DNA of 13,439 nt from CAYMTN01 sp964393335 (GCA_964393335.1 CAYMTN010000151.1:1-13439); one strand, 5' to 3'. Shown: positions 6,932 to 12,497, counted from the stretch's first letter. Notes: generated from the sequence alone by a model not told the origin. A program made the numbers and translations.

Positions 6932-7618
6932 CTATGGGGCTGCGCCCACGCAGGCGGTGGGGATAAAGGCCGTGTTCGGACCTGCCAGGAAGATCTCCGT
7001 CCACGAGGCACCATCCGCGCCGGTGACGGGCACCGGGTTGGCGAACCAGGTCTGGCCTGCCGTCACCTTTGCGCCTGCGACCTGGCCGCCGCCCGGCGAA
7101 CTGTAGACCGCCGTATCACATGTGATGCCGCTCAGCACAAAACCTGCCGGTATGGGTTCGGCCTGGTACCCAAGCGGCAGGTAATGAAACGTCAGCGACA
7201 GAATCGCGCCTGTCGAGCAGTTGAAGCTCAGGGTGCTCACACTGCCATCGTAAAGAGCCGATGTGGCTTCGACTTTGAACTCCAATGTGTCGCCCGCCTG
7301 CGTCCCGGCAGGTACGGGCATATTGTAAAAATCACCGCTAACGAAGGGACCCACGAACCCACCCACAGTGGACGTGGTCTGCGCCCCGTTTCTCAGGTTC
7401 GTCAGCCACCAGTAGTGCGTGCTCATGTCGCCAGCATCCGCGCCATACTCGAACGTGACATAGGACTGGGCACCCGGTGTACAAGACCAGGTGGCCAGGC
7501 CCGTGAACTTGAAGTAGGTATCCTGCGATCCCGCTTGTGATACCGAGGCCGGCGCAAGCACCAGCGCGAGGGCAGCCACCAGCGCCACTGCGAACAACAC
7601 GACGAAACGCTGTTTCAT
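6932..7618 (-). CDS. Secreted protein of unknown function with SH3b-like C-terminal region
   Basis: The product is 228 residues from the ATG at 7616-7618, which has AAGGAG six bases ahead; an in-frame ATG six codons earlier overlaps that site and is rejected. Residues 1-29 are a classical signal peptide: MKQR, a long Ala/Val/Leu core, and probable cleavage after SVSQA. The mature chain is rich in Ser, Thr, Gly and aromatics and is likely all-beta. It has exactly four cysteines (46, 134, 167, 223), enough for two disulfides outside the cytoplasm. Residues 166-223 (CDTAVYSSPGGGQV, then AGQTWF, then WTEIFLAG, ending at Cys223) resemble the SH3b-like repeats common in secreted Chloroflexota proteins. 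No catalytic motif, lipobox or anchor is visible, so it is probably released. A -10-like TACAAT at 7722-7727 lies upstream without a good -35. The function is unknown. Confidence 0.75.
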   Translation of the reverse strand: MKQRFVVLFAVALVAALALVLAPASVSQAGSQDTYFKFTGLATWSCTPGAQSYVTFEYGADAGDMSTHYWWLTNLRNGAQTTSTVGGFVGPFVSGDFYNMPVPAGTQAGDTLEFKVEATSALYDGSVSTLSFNCSTGAILSLTFHYLPLGYQAEPIPAGFVLSGITCDTAVYSSPGGGQVAGAKVTAGQTWFANPVPVTGADGASWTEIFLAGPNTAFIPTACVGAAP

Positions 7619-7796
7619 GAGAAACTCCTTCTGCAACTGTTATGGGAATCGGAATAAGGCTCTATTGCAGTGAGGGAACAACGCAGAAAAGCGAGAGAGT
7701 TTGATCGAGCCTAATAGTTCCATTGTACAGCAGTTTTTCAATCCCGATCGTTTTTTTGCAGATTTTTGACAGGTTGGCCAACCGGCGCGCGTTATC

Positions 7797-8567
7797 CTAC
7801 GTGGATTTTTCACTGGCGCGGCGGGTCAGCGCGTCGCGCGCCGCCCACAGCGCCGGGAACAACCGCGCGTCCAGCGTCGCCGCCAGGTAATCGTGAGTCG
7901 TGCCACCCGTGCCGGTCGCGCCGGTGCCGATGGTGCGCTCGACAAGCTGGATATGGCTGAATCGCCAGCGCACGACCCGCTGATCCAGCACGGAGAGCGC
8001 CTCGCACAGCGCGTACAGGTCCGGGCACGCCGCCGGGTCAGCATACACGTCTGCGATGGCGTCGATGCCACGCCGCCGCAGCGCCGCGTCGAACGCGTCC
8101 GCCAGCGAGGGCTGCGCCAGGCAGTGCTCGACCTGCGCCCAGTGGTCGTCACGGGCGAGCACGCGCCGTACCCACGCCACATGCTCCGGATCGCGCCGTC
8201 CGGCGGCGAACTCCAATTCGCGGAACTGGACCGACTGCAAGCCCGATCCCGGTGCCAGCAGGCTGCGGAAATGGTGAAACGACTCCGGCGGTAGTGACTG
8301 CAAATGCTGGGCCGCGCCGATCAGGTTATCGACTATCGCCGTGACCTGTTCCACCAGCCGGACGGCTTCGAGCACGGCATCCACGTCCAGCGCCGCGCGT
8401 GCGCGCTCGACGTGGTGCAGCGCCAGTTTGAACCACAACTCGTGAACCTGGTGCACGACGATAAAATGCAGCTCGTCGGGATGGTCGGAGAGCGGCTGCT
8501 GCGCGGACAGCAGCACGTCCAGCTTGAGGTAATCTTCGTACTGCGTATGGTGTGATTCGGCGGCCAT
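7797..8567 (-). CDS. kynA: Tryptophan 2,3-dioxygenase
   Basis: The 256-aa protein is a compact bacterial TDO. This heme enzyme opens the indole ring of L-tryptophan with O2 to give N-formylkynurenine, the first step of the kynurenine pathway. Diagnostic segments are YEDYLKLDVLLSAQ (10-23); HFIVVHQVHELWFK (34-47) with Phe35 and His39 at the indole site; GLQSVQFRELEF (109-120) with Arg116 expected to bind the carboxylate; His205 in RFSHIQLVERTIG as the axial heme ligand; and GTGGTTHDYL (219-228), the mobile loop, usually GTGGSSG. The start has AGGGA ten bases upstream, in the 23-bp gap behind the O-methyltransferase, so the two genes are probably one transcript. No kynurenine formamidase or kynureninase is in the window. 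The palindrome GGTTGGCCAACC (7772-7783) after the stop has no U-tract. Confidence 0.95.
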   Translation of the reverse strand: MAAESHHTQYEDYLKLDVLLSAQQPLSDHPDELHFIVVHQVHELWFKLALHHVERARAALDVDAVLEAVRLVEQVTAIVDNLIGAAQHLQSLPPESFHHFRSLLAPGSGLQSVQFRELEFAAGRRDPEHVAWVRRVLARDDHWAQVEHCLAQPSLADAFDAALRRRGIDAIADVYADPAACPDLYALCEALSVLDQRVVRWRFSHIQLVERTIGTGATGTGGTTHDYLAATLDARLFPALWAARDALTRRASEKST

Positions 8568-8590
8568 GCGCGGCCAGTCCCTTCCCCGGT

Positions 8591-9271
8591 TCAGGCGCGG
8601 ACAATCGCGGCGGCGATCCCATCCCCGACCGGGATAATCGTGCTGATCAACCGGTCGTGCGCTGCCAGCGCGTTCAAGAATACCCGCGTGGCGCTCACTT
8701 TTTCGTCCGGCTCATCGCTGCTCACCAGCAGGCCGCTGCGGAACGCATTATGCGCCGTGATCAGGCCGCCGGGGCGCACGTGGTCGACCACCCAGGCCAG
8801 GTAATCGGGATAACTCTCTTTGTCGGCATCGATAAACACCATGTCGAACGGCGGCTCACCGGCCAGGCGCGTCAAGGTGCGGTGCGCTTCGCCTTCGATG
8901 ATGGTCACCCGGTCCGCGACTCCGGCTCGTGCGAAATGCTCGCGGGCGATCTGCGCGTGGCGCGGGTCCATTTCGAGCGACGTCAGCGTGCCGCCTTCCG
9001 GCAGCCCGCGCGCCAGCCAGATGCCGCTGTACCCGGCCAGTGTCCCGATCTCCAGGATACGCCGCGCGCCGATCACCTGCGCCAGGAATTGCAGCATCTG
9101 CCCTTCTTCGGGGCGGATCTGGATCTCCGGCAGACCCCGGTCGTGCGTATTCTGCCGCACGGCAAGCAATACGTCATCTTCCACCGCGAACAGCCCGCGT
9201 ACAAAACGGACGAGGTCACGCTGTACGGCGGGATCAAACACTAAAATGCGGTCATCAAGCAATTGCGCCAT
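8591..9271 (-). CDS. Class I SAM-dependent O-methyltransferase (CCoAOMT/SafC type)
   Basis: The product is 226 residues from the ATG at 9269-9271. The frame runs open to 9454, but that extension lies in an inverted-repeat-rich spacer and would add 61 residues foreign to the family, so the inner start (AAAGG ahead) is chosen. ILEIGTLAGYSGIWLA (72-87) is the SAM-binding motif I, TLTSLEMDP (95-103) carries the ribose-binding acid, and MVFIDADKESYPDYL (144-158) holds the metal-binding Asp148. Family members methylate catechol-type hydroxyls using a divalent metal. The usual second metal ligand in the Asp-Asn pair (as in ADN) is His174-Asn175 here (ITAHNAF), a notable change. kynA follows 23 bp later. 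A tryptophan-derived hydroxylated aromatic is a possible substrate, but this is inference from position only. Confidence 0.88.
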   Translation of the reverse strand: MAQLLDDRILVFDPAVQRDLVRFVRGLFAVEDDVLLAVRQNTHDRGLPEIQIRPEEGQMLQFLAQVIGARRILEIGTLAGYSGIWLARGLPEGGTLTSLEMDPRHAQIAREHFARAGVADRVTIIEGEAHRTLTRLAGEPPFDMVFIDADKESYPDYLAWVVDHVRPGGLITAHNAFRSGLLVSSDEPDEKVSATRVFLNALAAHDRLISTIIPVGDGIAAAIVRA

Positions 9272-9292
9272 TACCTGGCTGCCTTTCGTATG

Positions 9293-9470
9293 TGATGGGG
9301 CGCGCCCTGTGGCAGACGCGCCACTCCGATCCTGGTCAGGGAGAACGTGCGGTCTGGGTCTGATCATCGAGAAGCGTGTATCAAACGAAGAGCCAGCCGA
9401 ACTCACTTTCTCGACTGGCATAGATTCTACAAAAACCGGCGGCGCGCCGCCCACAGGGCGCGCCCCATCA
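9293..9470. repeat. 20-bp perfect inverted repeat flanking the OMT leader
   Basis: TGATGGGGCGCGCCCTGTGG at 9293-9312 is the exact reverse complement of 9451-9470. The arms are 138 bp apart. The right arm includes the stop codon of the zinc-finger gene (9468-9470), and the left arm ends 22 bp before the O-methyltransferase start. No target-site duplication is visible at the outer ends. In a read-through transcript the two arms could pair into a long stem. Each arm also contains the 8-bp palindrome GGCGCGCC, which occurs once more at 9441-9448. Confidence 0.75.
9431..9451 (-). terminator. Likely terminator after the small zinc-finger gene
   Basis: The 14-bp palindrome GGCGGCGCGCCGCC (9438-9451) can form a 5-bp GC stem with a CGCG loop. 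On the minus strand it is followed by GG then TTTTT (9431-9435). It lies 17 bp past the stop codon at 9468. A short but very GC-rich stem with a U-tract is consistent with an intrinsic terminator. If it works, the O-methyltransferase needs its own promoter; TAGAAT follows directly after the T-run but has no clear -35. Confidence 0.55.
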
Positions 9471-9716
9471 ACTGATCCAATCGCGGTGATGCGCGTCCCA
9501 ATCGCGGTGGCGGTAGGCGTTTTTGCATTCCCGGCAAATCAACGCGCTGTCGAGTTTGCCTGTATCTTTCCAGCGCCAGCGCACCCGCCCCATGTGGAAG
9601 CGGCACGTCGGGCGGTGACACACCGGGCAGTAATCACCCTGGCCGAGCGTGGCATCGCCGTACTGGCGTTTTTCGGCTTCATTTTGTTCGCAAATATGGC
9701 AGTACGGAACCGGCAT
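9468..9716 (-). CDS. Small FYVE/RING-like zinc-finger protein
   Basis: The product has 82 residues, with AAGGA about seven bases before the ATG at 9714-9716 and a perfect TATAAT -10 upstream. It carries eight potential zinc ligands: Cys6, Cys9, Cys30, Cys33, Cys38, His41, Cys61 and Cys64. The pattern is C-x2-C-x20-C-x2-C-x4-C-x2-H-x19-C-x2-C. This order and the x4 step between the second and third pair match the two-zinc cross-brace of FYVE/RING/treble-clef domains. The middle (CPVCHRPTCRFHMGRVRWRW) is basic and aromatic. The rest is too short for another domain, so the protein is essentially one finger. I do not recognise a named family. RNA, DNA, lipid or protein binding are all possible. 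Ends in a likely terminator and an inverted-repeat arm. Confidence 0.75.
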   Translation of the reverse strand: MPVPYCHICEQNEAEKRQYGDATLGQGDYCPVCHRPTCRFHMGRVRWRWKDTGKLDSALICRECKNAYRHRDWDAHHRDWIS

Positions 9717-9779
9717 ACGTCGTCCTTACAGCACCCAAGCACGAATTGGCCCAGGGGAAACCCGCCTAACCCAACCGTT

Positions 9780-9808
9780 ATTATACCCTGTTAGGGATCG
9801 GTTATACA
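9780..9808 (-). promoter_or_regulatory. Promoter of the small zinc-finger gene
   Basis: On the minus strand, TATAAT (9780-9785) is a perfect -10. It sits 17 bp from TGTATA (9803-9808), a weak -35 with three of six matches. The start would be near 9773, about 57 nt before the ATG. It is divergent from the attenuator promoter, whose -35 begins 48 bp away. Confidence 0.6.
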
Positions 9809-9855
9809 GCCCGGATTACTGACGGTTACCTGACGCTTTCCCCGGTGATCGAAGC

Positions 9856-9885
9856 TTGACGTCAAACAAACGGCTGTGCTATACT
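9856..9885 (+). promoter_or_regulatory. Promoter of the leader peptide and tandem-GNAT transcript
   Basis: TTGACG (9856-9861, five of six) is followed by an 18-bp spacer and TATACT (9880-9885, five of six). A TGC precedes the -10, giving an extended -10. Transcription should start near 9892, about 25 nt ahead of the leader ORF. Confidence 0.8.
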
Positions 9886-9916
9886 GCCCTCAACCTTACG
9901 AAAGGAGACAGGCGCA

Positions 9917-10006
9917 ATGGTCATGACGATCATGGTTGAAGCGATGACGAACATCCACGCCGGCGGCGGTACGGTTCCTTGTCGTAGTGCGCCTGTTTGC
10001 CGCTAA
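9917..10006 (+). CDS. 29-residue leader peptide of an attenuator
   Basis: This is a short ORF from ATG 9917 to TAA 10004-10006, with a strong AGGAG nine bases upstream and about 25 nt from the predicted transcript start. It encodes a peptide beginning MVMTIMVEAMTNIHAGGG and ending SAPVCR. Four of the first ten codons are Met, mixed with Val, Thr and Ile; Gly-Gly-Gly follows at 16-18 and two Cys lie near the end. Size, position ahead of tandem terminators and overlap with pairing segments are those of a ribosome-sensing leader. No single amino acid is repeated as heavily as in the classical his, trp or leu leaders, so the sensed signal (amino acid, antibiotic or arrest peptide) is unknown. A free-standing small protein from a ~160-200-nt RNA is the main alternative. 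Confidence 0.65.
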   Translation: MVMTIMVEAMTNIHAGGGTVPCRSAPVCR

Positions 10007-10027
10007 CATCGTTTTTTTGTCTGATGG

Positions 10028-10054
10028 CCGCGGGCGCAGCGCTCGCGGTTTTTT
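10028..10054 (+). terminator. Intrinsic terminator 1 of the attenuator
   Basis: A 9-bp stem pairs 10028-10036 with 10040-10048 (one G-U pair, loop CAG). It is followed directly by six T at 10049-10054. It begins 21 nt after the leader stop codon. Its 3' arm can instead pair with the 5' arm of the second terminator. Confidence 0.85.
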
Positions 10055-10068
10055 GTTGGACCACACCT

Positions 10069-10097
10069 GCCGCGAGCGCCCCACTCGCGGCCTTTTT
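10069..10097 (+). terminator. Intrinsic terminator 2 of the attenuator
   Basis: An 8-bp perfect stem, GCCGCGAG (10069-10076) with CTCGCGGC (10084-10091) and a 7-nt loop, is followed by C and TTTTT (10093-10097). It ends 30 nt before the GNAT start codon, so every transcript from the promoter at 9856 has to pass it. Confidence 0.85.
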
Positions 10098-10127
10098 ATT
10101 GGCTTTCCAAGTCAGGAAGTGATCATC

Positions 10128-11174
10128 ATGTACACGTACTCGAACCCAGACACTCAAACACTCACCCAGACCGACCTGCCGCAGGGTTACGCGGTGCGTC
10201 CCGCCCATCCCGACGACGTCAGCGCCATCACAACGCTGATCAACGCCTGTTTCATGAATGAGATCGGCGCTGCGCCGCAGTCCGAACAGGAAATCCTCAC
10301 GGATTGGGGCACGCCGGGCTTTGACCGCGAAACCGATACGTGGGTCGTCCACACGCCGGACGGCACTATCGCCGCGTATGGCGAGCTGTGGAACGTGCAG
10401 GAGCCGCACGTCCGCTCGTTCCTGTGGGCGCGCGTCCACCCGGACCACCGCGTGCGCGGCATCGGCTCTTACCTGCTGCGCCGCATGGAAGCCCGCGCGG
10501 CAGAGTTCATCCCGCTGGTGCCGGAAGAGGCACGCTGCGTGACACGCGTCGGATCGTTCAGACAGGCGACGGATGCACACGAACTGCTGGCGAACGAAGG
10601 CTACCGGCAGAATCGCGTGTTTTACCGCATGGTGATCGAGATGGAGACGCCGCCGCCCGCGCCTGCGTGGCCGGACGGGATCACGGTCCGCACCGCCGAA
10701 CACACCGACGCCGATCTGCGCGCCGTCCACGCCGTGATCGAAGAGGCATTCCAGGATCACTGGGGCTTCCTGCCGATCCCGTACGATCGGTTCCGGCACT
10801 GGGCCGAACATGACCCGGACTTCGACCCGTCGCTGTGGTTCCTGGCGATGGATGGCGACGAGATCGCAGCGGTGGCGCTCTGCCGCCCGCGCCTGACCGA
10901 AGACTCCGGGCTGGCCTGGGTCGATGACCTGTGCGTGCGACGTCCCTGGCGGCGGCAAGGAATCGCGCTGGCACTGCTGCACCACACGTTCGGCATCGTG
11001 TGGGAACGCGGCACGCGCAAGGTTGGGTTGGGCGTGGACGCGCAGAGCCTGACCGGGGCGACCCGTCTCTATGAAAAAGCGGGGATGCACGTCTGGCGCG
11101 AGAGTTTTTCGTTCGAAAAAGAGCTGCGGCCCGGCATCGAACTGAGCACGCAGACGCTGGACGACGAGGGTTGA
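10128..11174 (+). CDS. Tandem-domain GNAT N-acetyltransferase (MshD-like architecture)
   Basis: The product is 348 residues from the ATG at 10128, with AGGAAG eight bases ahead. The open frame extends upstream to 9987, but that part lies across the leader and both terminators and is rejected. It has two GNAT folds. In the first, acetyl-CoA motif A is VHPDHRVRGIGSYLLRRM (103-120). In the second, DDLCVRRPWRRQGIALALL (266-284) is motif A, and DAQSLTGATRLYEKAGM (304-320) is the closing motif B. Paired GNAT domains of this size occur in mycothiol synthase (MshD) and in many unassigned acetyltransferases; one domain is often non-catalytic. Here both keep an R-x-x-G-x-G/A-like turn. The substrate is not predictable. 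Expression seems to depend on passing two terminators, which fits an inducible resistance or detoxifying enzyme, but that is inference. Its TGA overlaps the next repeat. Confidence 0.88.
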   Translation: MYTYSNPDTQTLTQTDLPQGYAVRPAHPDDVSAITTLINACFMNEIGAAPQSEQEILTDWGTPGFDRETDTWVVHTPDGTIAAYGELWNVQEPHVRSFLWARVHPDHRVRGIGSYLLRRMEARAAEFIPLVPEEARCVTRVGSFRQATDAHELLANEGYRQNRVFYRMVIEMETPPPAPAWPDGITVRTAEHTDADLRAVHAVIEEAFQDHWGFLPIPYDRFRHWAEHDPDFDPSLWFLAMDGDEIAAVALCRPRLTEDSGLAWVDDLCVRRPWRRQGIALALLHHTFGIVWERGTRKVGLGVDAQSLTGATRLYEKAGMHVWRESFSFEKELRPGIELSTQTLDDEG

Positions 11175-11319
11175 AAACCCTCACCCCTGAATCCCCTCTC
11201 CCATGTCAAGCCATAGGAAAGGGGACTTGTTCCGGCGAACGTGGTTGCTCCCCTCGCCTATCGCGGTGCGGTGGTTTTGCCGCACCCGATGGGAGAGGGG
11301 CCGGGGGCGAGGGCGTTTT
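11174..11319. repeat. 146-bp multi-hairpin MITE/REP-like element
   Basis: The outer arms 11174-11204 and 11289-11319 are imperfect inverted repeats of 31 nt. They share AAAA, CCCTC, CCCC and an unbroken CCTCTCCCAT. Nested inside are ATAGGAAAGGGGA (11213-11225) against 11249-11261 with two mismatches, the small hairpin GTTC-CGGC-GAAC (11229-11240), and GGTGCGG...CCGCACC (11265-11286). The whole folds into a branched cruciform on either strand. Elements with CCCCTCTCCC...GGGAGAGGGG ends are common dispersed repeats in bacteria, including Chloroflexota (from memory). It begins at the last base of the GNAT stop codon and may end that transcript. Confidence 0.7.
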
Positions 11320-11354
11320 CTGCAACCGGCGGGGTCGTTGTGCATCCAAACGAA

Positions 11355-11363
11355 TGATACAAT
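11355..11363 (+). promoter_or_regulatory. Extended -10 promoter of the TlpA-type gene
   Basis: TGA followed by TACAAT (11358-11363, five of six) forms an extended -10 element just downstream of the repeat. No good -35 is present, which extended -10 promoters can tolerate. The start would be near 11370, about 32 nt before the ATG. Confidence 0.5.
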
Positions 11364-11401
11364 AAAGATACCATTAGCGACTCGAACAGGAAGCACGGCC
11401 C

Positions 11402-11965
11402 ATGACAACGAAACCCCGGACCACCCGCCGTCGGAAAAAAGAACTCGATCCGCGCTGGATTATCGCCGGATCGGTCGTGATCATCGGGCTGGCGCTGGTG
11501 CTGATCTACGTCACGCGCGACACATCGGCCAGCAGCGCCCAGCCCGTCGTGAACCCGCCTGCCCCTGAATTTTCGCTCGCCAGCCTGGACGGCACGGTAT
11601 CGCTGTCGGATTTTCGCGGCCAGTACGTGCTGGTGAATTTCTGGGCGTCGTGGTGCCCGCCATGTATGCGCGAGATGCCCGACCTGTACGCCTATCACCT
11701 GGCGCACCGCGACAGCGGATTCACCTTGCTGGCGGTCAATGTCAACGAAGACGCGGCGACGGTCGATGAATTCGTACGCGCCAACAACTTTGATTTCCCG
11801 GTCGCGCTGGATACTACCGGTGTGGTCTTCCAGCGCTTCGGCGGGGACGGCCTGCCCAGCTCATTTCTGATCGGCCCGGATGGCAGCCTGGTCAAAACGT
11901 GGCGGCCCGGCGCGATCACGCGCGCGATGCTGGAACAGGACGTTACCCCGCTGTTGAACGGGTAA
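11402..11965 (+). CDS. Membrane-anchored TlpA/ResA-type thiol-disulfide oxidoreductase
   Basis: The product has 187 residues. A basic N-terminus (RTTRRRKK) precedes one membrane span at about 19-38, so the rest faces outside the cytoplasmic membrane. The thioredoxin fold starts near residue 52 (PPAPEFSLASLDG) and carries WCPPC at 84-88 in VNFWASWCPPCMREMP, the redox dithiol of the TlpA/ResA/CcmG group. The expected cis-proline is Pro152 in GDGLPSSFLI. The WCPPC dipeptide and the anchor suggest a reducing role, such as keeping apocytochrome c or other exported cysteine proteins reduced. No cytochrome-maturation gene is nearby, so that link is open. AGGAAG lies upstream of the ATG. The next gene begins 53 bp after the stop in the same direction with no terminator, so they are likely co-transcribed. 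Confidence 0.92.
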   Translation: MTTKPRTTRRRKKELDPRWIIAGSVVIIGLALVLIYVTRDTSASSAQPVVNPPAPEFSLASLDGTVSLSDFRGQYVLVNFWASWCPPCMREMPDLYAYHLAHRDSGFTLLAVNVNEDAATVDEFVRANNFDFPVALDTTGVVFQRFGGDGLPSSFLIGPDGSLVKTWRPGAITRAMLEQDVTPLLNG

Positions 11966-12018
11966 GCGGCGAGACGGTCGCCGCAAGGGCCACATTCACA
12001 CTTGAGATACGAGAACCC

Positions 12019-12450
12019 ATGACGACATACCACCTCATCGACCGCATGCCAACCGTCGCGGAACACCGCGCCCTGTTTGAAGCGGTCGGCTGGAAGCCAT
12101 ACGCGACCGCTGCCGCCGAAACGTCGCTGGCGCATTCGTTGTGCGGCGCGGTCGTGCTGGATGGCGAGTGCCTGATCGGCATGGGGCGCGTGATCGGGGA
12201 CGGCGGCAAATTCTTCTACGTGCAGGATGTCGCCGTGCTGCCGGAATACCAGGGGCGCGGCGTCGGCACGTTGATCATGGATCACCTGCTGGCGTGGATC
12301 AAACAGAACGCGCCGCACGAGCCGTTTGTCGGCCTGTTTGCGACTGGAGTCGCCATCCCGTTTTATGCAAAATACGGCTTCGAGCAGCACCTCGACGCGC
12401 TGACCGGCCTGTGGACCGTGCTGCCGGTCGATAACACCGGGGATGCATAA
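12019..12450 (+). CDS. Single-domain GNAT N-acetyltransferase
   Basis: The product is 143 residues from the ATG at 12019. The frame is open back to 11899, but that stretch overlaps the TlpA-type gene and carries no family features. YVQDVAVLPEYQGRGVGTLIMDHLL (about 67-90) is the acetyl-CoA motif A with the Q-G-R-G-V-G turn at 78-83. FATGVAIPFYAKYGF (107-121) is motif B with the usual aromatic near the reaction centre. The N-terminus (EHRALFEAVGWKPY) resembles small GNATs of the YjaB/AAC-like group. It transfers an acetyl group from acetyl-CoA to an amine of unknown identity in the cytoplasm. The ribosome binding site is weak (GAGA), consistent with translation following TlpA. It converges on rimO with 47 bp between and no obvious terminator. 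Confidence 0.9.
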   Translation: MTTYHLIDRMPTVAEHRALFEAVGWKPYATAAAETSLAHSLCGAVVLDGECLIGMGRVIGDGGKFFYVQDVAVLPEYQGRGVGTLIMDHLLAWIKQNAPHEPFVGLFATGVAIPFYAKYGFEQHLDALTGLWTVLPVDNTGDA

Positions 12451-12497
12451 CGCGTCGCGCCGCGTTGGCGCAGAAAAGCAGCGCATAACCCTGGCGA

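Noticed and set aside
9272..9454. N-terminal extension of the O-methyltransferase to 9454
   Set aside because: The added 61 residues fall in a spacer with inverted repeats, match nothing in the family, and the inner ATG has a ribosome binding site.
9987..10127. N-terminal extension of the tandem GNAT
   Set aside because: It would be translated through two terminator stems and overlaps the leader ORF in another frame; the ATG at 10128 has its own ribosome binding site.
9892..10127. T-box or metabolite riboswitch in the GNAT leader
   Set aside because: I see no T-box sequence or recognisable aptamer core, and the presence of a well-initiated ORF fits a translated leader better.
9930..11090. 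386-residue minus-strand open frame
   Set aside because: Antisense to the leader and tandem GNAT; low-complexity Arg/His/Gln composition and no family match.
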